This document shows positions 14,468 through 17,706 of a stretch of 17,706 bases of DNA, one piece after another. Numbering within the stretch: position 1 is the stretch's first letter; every line of letters starts with the position of its first letter. The stretch comes from Candidatus Heimdallarchaeota archaeon AB_125 (GTDB lineage Archaea; Asgardarchaeota; Heimdallarchaeia; Heimdallarchaeales; Heimdallarchaeaceae): contig MEHH01000024.1 in the NCBI GenBank assembly GCA_001940755.1, positions 1 through 17,706 on the forward strand, read 5' to 3'. Both the position numbers and the translations under genes were made by a program. The notes beneath the pieces were generated by a model that was not told the origin of the DNA, ran no database searches, and saw only the letters and a list, made by a program, of their open reading frames with translations.

Positions 14468-15175
14468 ATGAACCAAAATCTGCCTTCTATACTCGTTATC
14501 AGTTCTTGTGGAAAACTCAAAATTGTTTCTCTCCCAAATGAACCAACTTGTATAGATCTACTAGAGCATGAACAAAGAGAATCTGCAAAAAAAGAGTATA
14601 AGCAGAGTAGTACTAAAGCAGGTTATCTCTATACTGGAGAACAAGCTAAATTTGTTCGTAAATCTGTAGATGTCCTTAGGCACTTCTGTTTAGTTGATTA
14701 TAAAATCCTATCTGCAGGTTTTGGTTTAGTGGATGAGCAAGAATCCCTTCCACCATATGATTGTTCTTTCACCAATAAAACTAAGAAGGAAATAGTAGAT
14801 ATGGCTGAAAGACTTTCCATTCATAATGAAATAAAACACATTGCGAAGAAGAAGTACGATCTTGTCTATCTTGCATTAGGTAAAGACTATCTTACTGCTG
14901 TTGGAGATGTGAATATATTTGCTCCTAACTCCAGTTTGGTCGTACATTTCAATCCTAATTTAGTCTATGAAGCAGAAAATATTTTTTCAGTTAATCAGAA
15001 ACTAATTGTAGGCAAAAAATACAATCACCAAATTTTCAAATCTCCAATCGGTGGATACATTCGTGCAAAAGGTTCACTTTTGCTGAACTATGCTCTGGAT
15101 TTGAAAGAACAAAATAGTAATCCAAAAAAGTTTGATTTTAGACAATGGTGGGAGCAAAAGAAGGTTCTTTTGTAA
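14468..15175 (+). CDS. DUF6884/YaaA-like protein
   Basis: The 235-residue protein has the order of conserved elements of the DUF6884 / YaaA-type superfamily: an N-terminal strand ending in S-S-C-G-K-L-K (12-18), L-Y-T-G-E-Q-A-K-F-V-R-K (54-65), I-L-S-A-G-F-G-L-V-D-E-Q-E-S-L-P-P-Y-D (80-98), and Y-D-L-V-Y-L-A-L-G-K-D-Y-L (130-142). Relatives occur as DNA-binding or hydrolase-like proteins and some lie in 7-deazaguanine DNA-modification clusters; no such neighbour is seen here. A further C-terminal part has S-P-I-G-G-Y-I-R-A-K-G-S-L-L-L and a Trp pair. ATG 14468 has an AGGAG at 14452-14456, 11 bases upstream. ATG 14429 would add 13 residues and is the alternative. Family assignment is by motif reading only. 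Confidence 0.68.
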   Translation: MNQNLPSILVISSCGKLKIVSLPNEPTCIDLLEHEQRESAKKEYKQSSTKAGYLYTGEQAKFVRKSVDVLRHFCLVDYKILSAGFGLVDEQESLPPYDCSFTNKTKKEIVDMAERLSIHNEIKHIAKKKYDLVYLALGKDYLTAVGDVNIFAPNSSLVVHFNPNLVYEAENIFSVNQKLIVGKKYNHQIFKSPIGGYIRAKGSLLLNYALDLKEQNSNPKKFDFRQWWEQKKVLL

Positions 15176-15186
15176 GAGTTTTTAGG

Positions 15187-15197
15187 CTTTTATATCG
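15187..15197 (+). promoter_or_regulatory. TATA box for the gene at 15225
   Basis: CTTTTATATCG is centred about 33 bases above the ATG at 15225; a second box, CTATATAAT (15202-15210), is closer than the usual distance. Confidence 0.4.
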
Positions 15198-15224
15198 AAT
15201 TCTATATAATTTTAAGATGAGTTA

Positions 15225-16112
15225 ATGGCTACTTCGAGTGAAATTTCTCTTGCTGTGAAAAATATCAAAAGAGTCCTAACAGATGACGAGATAATAGAAG
15301 CTGCAACATCTTGTAAAGGCTTAAGAACGATTAAAACTAAAGAAAACGAATCTAGAGAAAAATACATCGCTAATTTCAAAGATAACTATGATGTTTATGT
15401 TCGTACCATAAATGCCATTGAAGAAGTTACAGAAGAATTACACAAAAGTTTCTCGATAACAAAAACGAAAGTGAGAGAATTAGCTATACTTGGTTTAAGA
15501 ACAAAACAAGAAGAGTTAGGAGTAACAAAGTATCTGCTAAATCCAGTAAAGTACTCTTTTATGAAAACTATAGTTAACTGGATTGATAATCCTTCAGCAT
15601 TAAAGATAAAATCAGTATACGTACCTCGAACGAAAGAACAAAAAGAAGGTAAGGAGAATTCAAAGAAAAAGCAAACTGATTCTGATGTTCAAGCCGATGT
15701 AAAAGAGAGACCAAAACCAAAACCAAAACCAAAGCCTAAGCTAAAGATTCTTGAAGAATCTCTTGATATAGATTTGAAGATTATTGAAAAGAAGAAGGTG
15801 AATAGCTCCTGGAAATTAAGTTTTCGAATAGAAAACAGAACAGATTTTCCTTTGCAAAATCTTGAAATCAAAATCTATGATGAAAATGATGATACTGTTA
15901 GAGTAAAATCTGTATCTGGAGATCTAATTGAAACTGCAAATGGAGTGATCTTTATTCGTTTTATCCCTGCTTCTATGACTAATGATTATTATAAGGCTAA
16001 ATTTGTTTGTACTGTATCTGATGTAGCTAGTATTCAAGATGGAGTAACATTCTCAGTGAAACATGATTGCCCAGCTCACAGTAAAGTAATAACAGCGATA
16101 TTTGATTTGTAG
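15225..16112 (+). CDS. Two-domain protein with Lys-Pro linker and beta-sandwich-like C-terminal domain, function unknown
   Basis: The 295-residue protein is not recognised. Residues 1-128 are mostly helical (E-I-I-E-A-A-T-S-C-K-G-L-R; N-A-I-E-E-V-T-E-E-L-H-K-S; K-V-R-E-L-A-I-L-G-L-R). Residues 131-174 are a hydrophilic linker ending in repeated Lys-Pro (163-174). Residues 176-295 alternate short strands (W-K-L-S-F-R-I-E-N-R; L-E-I-K-I-Y-D; V-I-F-I-R-F-I-P; K-A-K-F-V-C-T-V; V-T-F-S-V-K-H) in a way that suits an Ig-like or appendage-like beta sandwich; N-R-T-D-F-P-L-Q-N-L-E-I-K-I-Y resembles the phrase used by conserved transport-adaptor ear-type domains, but this is weak. No signal peptide or membrane helix, so it is intracellular. 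A linker plus beta-sandwich layout suggests a peptide- or lipid-recognition adaptor, which is speculative. Confidence 0.65.
   Translation: MATSSEISLAVKNIKRVLTDDEIIEAATSCKGLRTIKTKENESREKYIANFKDNYDVYVRTINAIEEVTEELHKSFSITKTKVRELAILGLRTKQEELGVTKYLLNPVKYSFMKTIVNWIDNPSALKIKSVYVPRTKEQKEGKENSKKKQTDSDVQADVKERPKPKPKPKPKLKILEESLDIDLKIIEKKKVNSSWKLSFRIENRTDFPLQNLEIKIYDENDDTVRVKSVSGDLIETANGVIFIRFIPASMTNDYYKAKFVCTVSDVASIQDGVTFSVKHDCPAHSKVITAIFDL
15711..15740 (+). repeat. Hexanucleotide tandem repeat encoding Lys-Pro
   Basis: Five units of a six-base motif close to CCAAAA stand in tandem: the first three exact, then CCAAAG and CCTAAG. They encode Pro-Lys dipeptides in the linker of the 15225 protein and are in frame, so slippage would change linker length in whole steps without breaking the frame. 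Confidence 0.7.
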
Positions 16113-16150
16113 AATGAATCAATAATAAGATTCATAGCGTTTTGGAAATA

Positions 16151-16160
16151 AATTTAAAAA
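16151..16160 (+). promoter_or_regulatory. TATA box for alpha/beta hydrolase gene
   Basis: AATTTAAAAA is centred about 28 bases above the ATG at 16183; no Shine-Dalgarno is seen, so the message is probably leaderless. Confidence 0.5.
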
Positions 16161-16182
16161 AGAGTAATCCTCAGAACATTAT

Positions 16183-17007
16183 ATGAGTTCAAAATTTGAG
16201 GAATTTGCATCTGTTTTACATATTCAGGTTGCAGATGATGGTCTAGATGTTCTACGTGTTCTATATTCTGAACCAGAAGAAGAAATTAAAGACACTTTGG
16301 TTTTACTTCCTGGATTCGGCTCATTGCCCAGTGCTTGGGATGATGTTTTACTTGAGATGATGAAGAATCACAGAGTTTATGTCATTGAAACAAGAGAAAA
16401 ACATACTGCTCAATTAAGAAAGAAACCTGACTTAGGTCCAGAGAGATTTGCTCGAGATATAGCTGAAGTGATAGATTACTTGATGCTAGAAGACTACTTG
16501 ATGATTGCTTCAAGCTACGGAGCTGGGTTCACTTTGATTGCTATGAGTATGGGGATTCTCTCTCCCAGAACCATTTATCTAGTTGGTCCTGTACTTCGAA
16601 TAGAAGTTCCTGGATATACATGGCCATTTGTTCATATCAATATCCCAATTGTATGGAGATTTATTGTAAAACCTATAGCAAAATTTGTAATTCGTTATAT
16701 CTATCTCGACAGAACTCAAAAGGAACAAGCAAAGAAATATTGGGGTTATTTTGATAGTTATAATGCCAAACGAGTTCGTAAAACAATGTTAACTCAAAAG
16801 AAATTTAGAATTACTAACGAAGTTCTAGCTAAAATCAATACTAAGTGTATATTCGTTGCTGCAGAAAAAGACAAAGCACATGCTAGCGAAATCACGATGA
16901 ACATTCACAAAGCAGTTAAGGATTCTGAATATTTTGATTTAGAAACAAATATTGCTGCACATAGTCTGCCATTAGTTGAATTAATTAGGAAAATTGAAAA
17001 GCAGTAG
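16183..17007 (+). CDS. Alpha/beta hydrolase
   Basis: The 274-residue protein has the alpha/beta-hydrolase core: strand L-V-L-L-P-G-F-G-S (39-47) with the oxyanion loop, strand R-V-Y-V-I-E-T (64-70), helix I-A-E-V-I-D-Y-L (93-100), and the nucleophile elbow I-A-S-S-Y-G-A-G (108-115) with Ser111. The elbow reads A-x-S-x-G where G-x-S-x-G is usual. A likely acid Asp230 lies in F-V-A-A-E-K-D, and His260 in I-A-A-H-S-L-P fills the third position. The cap region from 130-200 is hydrophobic and aromatic (T-W-P-F-V-H-I-N-I-P-I-V-W; F-V-I-R-Y-I-Y), suggesting a lipophilic substrate. No signal peptide. Substrate unknown; esterase, lipase or lactonase all possible. It is followed 54 bases later by an MFS gene with its own TATA box. 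Confidence 0.85.
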   Translation: MSSKFEEFASVLHIQVADDGLDVLRVLYSEPEEEIKDTLVLLPGFGSLPSAWDDVLLEMMKNHRVYVIETREKHTAQLRKKPDLGPERFARDIAEVIDYLMLEDYLMIASSYGAGFTLIAMSMGILSPRTIYLVGPVLRIEVPGYTWPFVHINIPIVWRFIVKPIAKFVIRYIYLDRTQKEQAKKYWGYFDSYNAKRVRKTMLTQKKFRITNEVLAKINTKCIFVAAEKDKAHASEITMNIHKAVKDSEYFDLETNIAAHSLPLVELIRKIEKQ

Positions 17008-17026
17008 CTCTGATACTTTCAAAACA

Positions 17027-17036
17027 TTTTTTAAAC
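17027..17036 (+). promoter_or_regulatory. TATA box for the second MFS gene
   Basis: TTTTTTAAAC is centred about 30 bases above the ATG at 17062. This is the same spacing as seen before several other genes of the window and again no Shine-Dalgarno follows. The T run may also end the hydrolase transcript. Confidence 0.4.
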
Positions 17037-17061
17037 GAATATATTCTGCTTGTTTATCAGC

Positions 17062-17706
17062 ATGCTTGGCAATCATACTAATGGAAACAAAGTAAACTCT
17101 ATTATCTTTTTTAGAGTTCTAATTGGTTTCAGTAATCGTATGGTTCGCTATGTTGTACCTCTCTTTGTTATTTTTCTAAGTTGGGATAGTTTTTCTTATG
17201 GTTTACTTTTTTCCGTTTCTGGTTATCTTGCAACTGGTGTGGTTTTAGGGCTTGGATACATAACTGATGTAAGAAAGCGAAAGTATACTATGATTGCAGG
17301 GATAGGATTAGCTAGTTTGTCCATGTTTCTATTCTACATTTCTAGTTTCACTGAGATAAAAGGTTGGATGATCGCAGCTTATTCTCTATTTGGTGTTTCT
17401 GGTTCCTTGGCACAAATTTCTCTTACAACTCTCTTAGCTGATATAAGTCCTTCTAAAAAAGATAAAACAAAGTTTTTCAGTATAATGGCTTTCTTTTGGA
17501 ATCTAACAGGTGTATTCACACCTCTTCTTGGTGGAGCTTTTCTTACAATTTTCATTTCGAAATTACCCATCTACCAAAGCTATCTAAATTCTCCACTTCC
17601 TATATTTGTTGAGAGATCTTTACTCTACTATCAATTAAGAAATGGTTACATGCTTCTCATTGTCGTCGTTGCTGTTCTTCTTTTTGTGACTATGCTATTC
17701 GATTTC
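17062..17706 (+). CDS. Major facilitator superfamily transporter, N-terminal part (3' end outside window)
   Basis: The frame is open from ATG 17062 to the last base, 215 codons, with no stop, so only the first part of the gene is present. The protein starts with a short polar segment then hydrophobic segments: I-I-F-F-R-V-L-I-G-F, Y-V-V-P-L-F-V-I-F-L, G-L-L-F-S-V-S-G-Y-L. The MFS loop follows, G-L-G-Y-I-T-D-V-R-K-R-K-Y (64-76), then M-I-A-G-I-G-L-A-S-L and further helices, with D-I-S-P-S-K-K-D-K-T-K-F-F (128-140) at the central cytoplasmic loop. A long polar stretch near 170-190 lies outside the membrane. The substrate is unknown. The first MFS gene at 2068 shows a different N-terminus and motif details, so they are not recent copies. 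Confidence 0.8.
   Translation, partial: MLGNHTNGNKVNSIIFFRVLIGFSNRMVRYVVPLFVIFLSWDSFSYGLLFSVSGYLATGVVLGLGYITDVRKRKYTMIAGIGLASLSMFLFYISSFTEIKGWMIAAYSLFGVSGSLAQISLTTLLADISPSKKDKTKFFSIMAFFWNLTGVFTPLLGGAFLTIFISKLPIYQSYLNSPLPIFVERSLLYYQLRNGYMLLIVVVAVLLFVTMLFDF

Noticed and set aside
17379..17570. 63-residue minus-strand ORF near the right edge
   Set aside because: Opposite the open frame of the second MFS gene, which shows membrane helices and the MFS loop motif.
1..17706. CRISPR array, transposase, integrase, toxin-antitoxin or defence system
   Set aside because: No regularly spaced repeats, terminal inverted repeats or recognisable proteins of these classes were seen.

Overview
The window is AT-rich and reads as archaeal. 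Genes are densely packed on both strands. Many start codons sit about 25-35 bases below an A/T-only TATA-like box with little or no room for a ribosome binding site, which suggests leaderless transcripts. Genes inside operons, and a few single genes, carry a GGTGA/GGTGG-type Shine-Dalgarno instead. A Coenzyme F420 hydrogenase/dehydrogenase beta (FrhB)-like protein, a perfect PCNA-interaction (PIP) box and an FN3-type surface protein with a C-terminal membrane anchor agree with an archaeon. Folate-type one-carbon enzymes and a lysine 6-aminotransferase next to these suggest an Asgard (Heimdall-like) lineage, but that is an inference; no rRNA or other phylogenetic marker is present.

Layout. 1-890: C-terminal part of a surface protein with FN3-like repeats. 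885-1742 (-): DUF72 TIM-barrel protein ending in a PIP box, sharing its stop region with the surface protein. 1752-2067: intergenic region holding a GC-rich, strongly folded candidate small RNA. 2068-3444: MFS transporter. 3537-6486: lysine 6-aminotransferase, then a tight pair making 5,10-methenyl-tetrahydrofolate (formimidoyltransferase and cyclodeaminase). 6498-7010 (-): GNAT acetyltransferase. 7118-8276: a conserved unknown and a CoA-pyrophosphatase-type Nudix hydrolase. 8279-8704 (-) and 8771-10110 (+): four small proteins of unknown function, three of them in a likely operon. 10124-11581 (-) and 11775-13214 (+): two divergently transcribed ion transporters (CPA-type cation/proton antiporter and ArsB/NhaD-type permease). 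13211-14374 (-): FrhB-like iron-sulfur flavoprotein, divergent from a DUF6884/YaaA-like protein (14468-15175). 15225-16112: two-domain protein with a Lys-Pro linker. 16183-17007: alpha/beta hydrolase. 17062 to the end: N-terminal part of a second MFS transporter that runs off the window.

Most of this is ordinary archaeal housekeeping or metabolism. The one clear pathway unit is the folate pair, possibly working with the aminotransferase in amino-acid breakdown to glutamate. The two ion transporters probably serve Na+/H+ or anion homeostasis. No mobile element, CRISPR array, tRNA, rRNA or integrase was found. The best leads are the PIP box on the DUF72 protein, the structured RNA candidate near 1869-1967, and the small unknown-gene cluster at 8279-10110. 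I did not find a convincing new multi-gene system.
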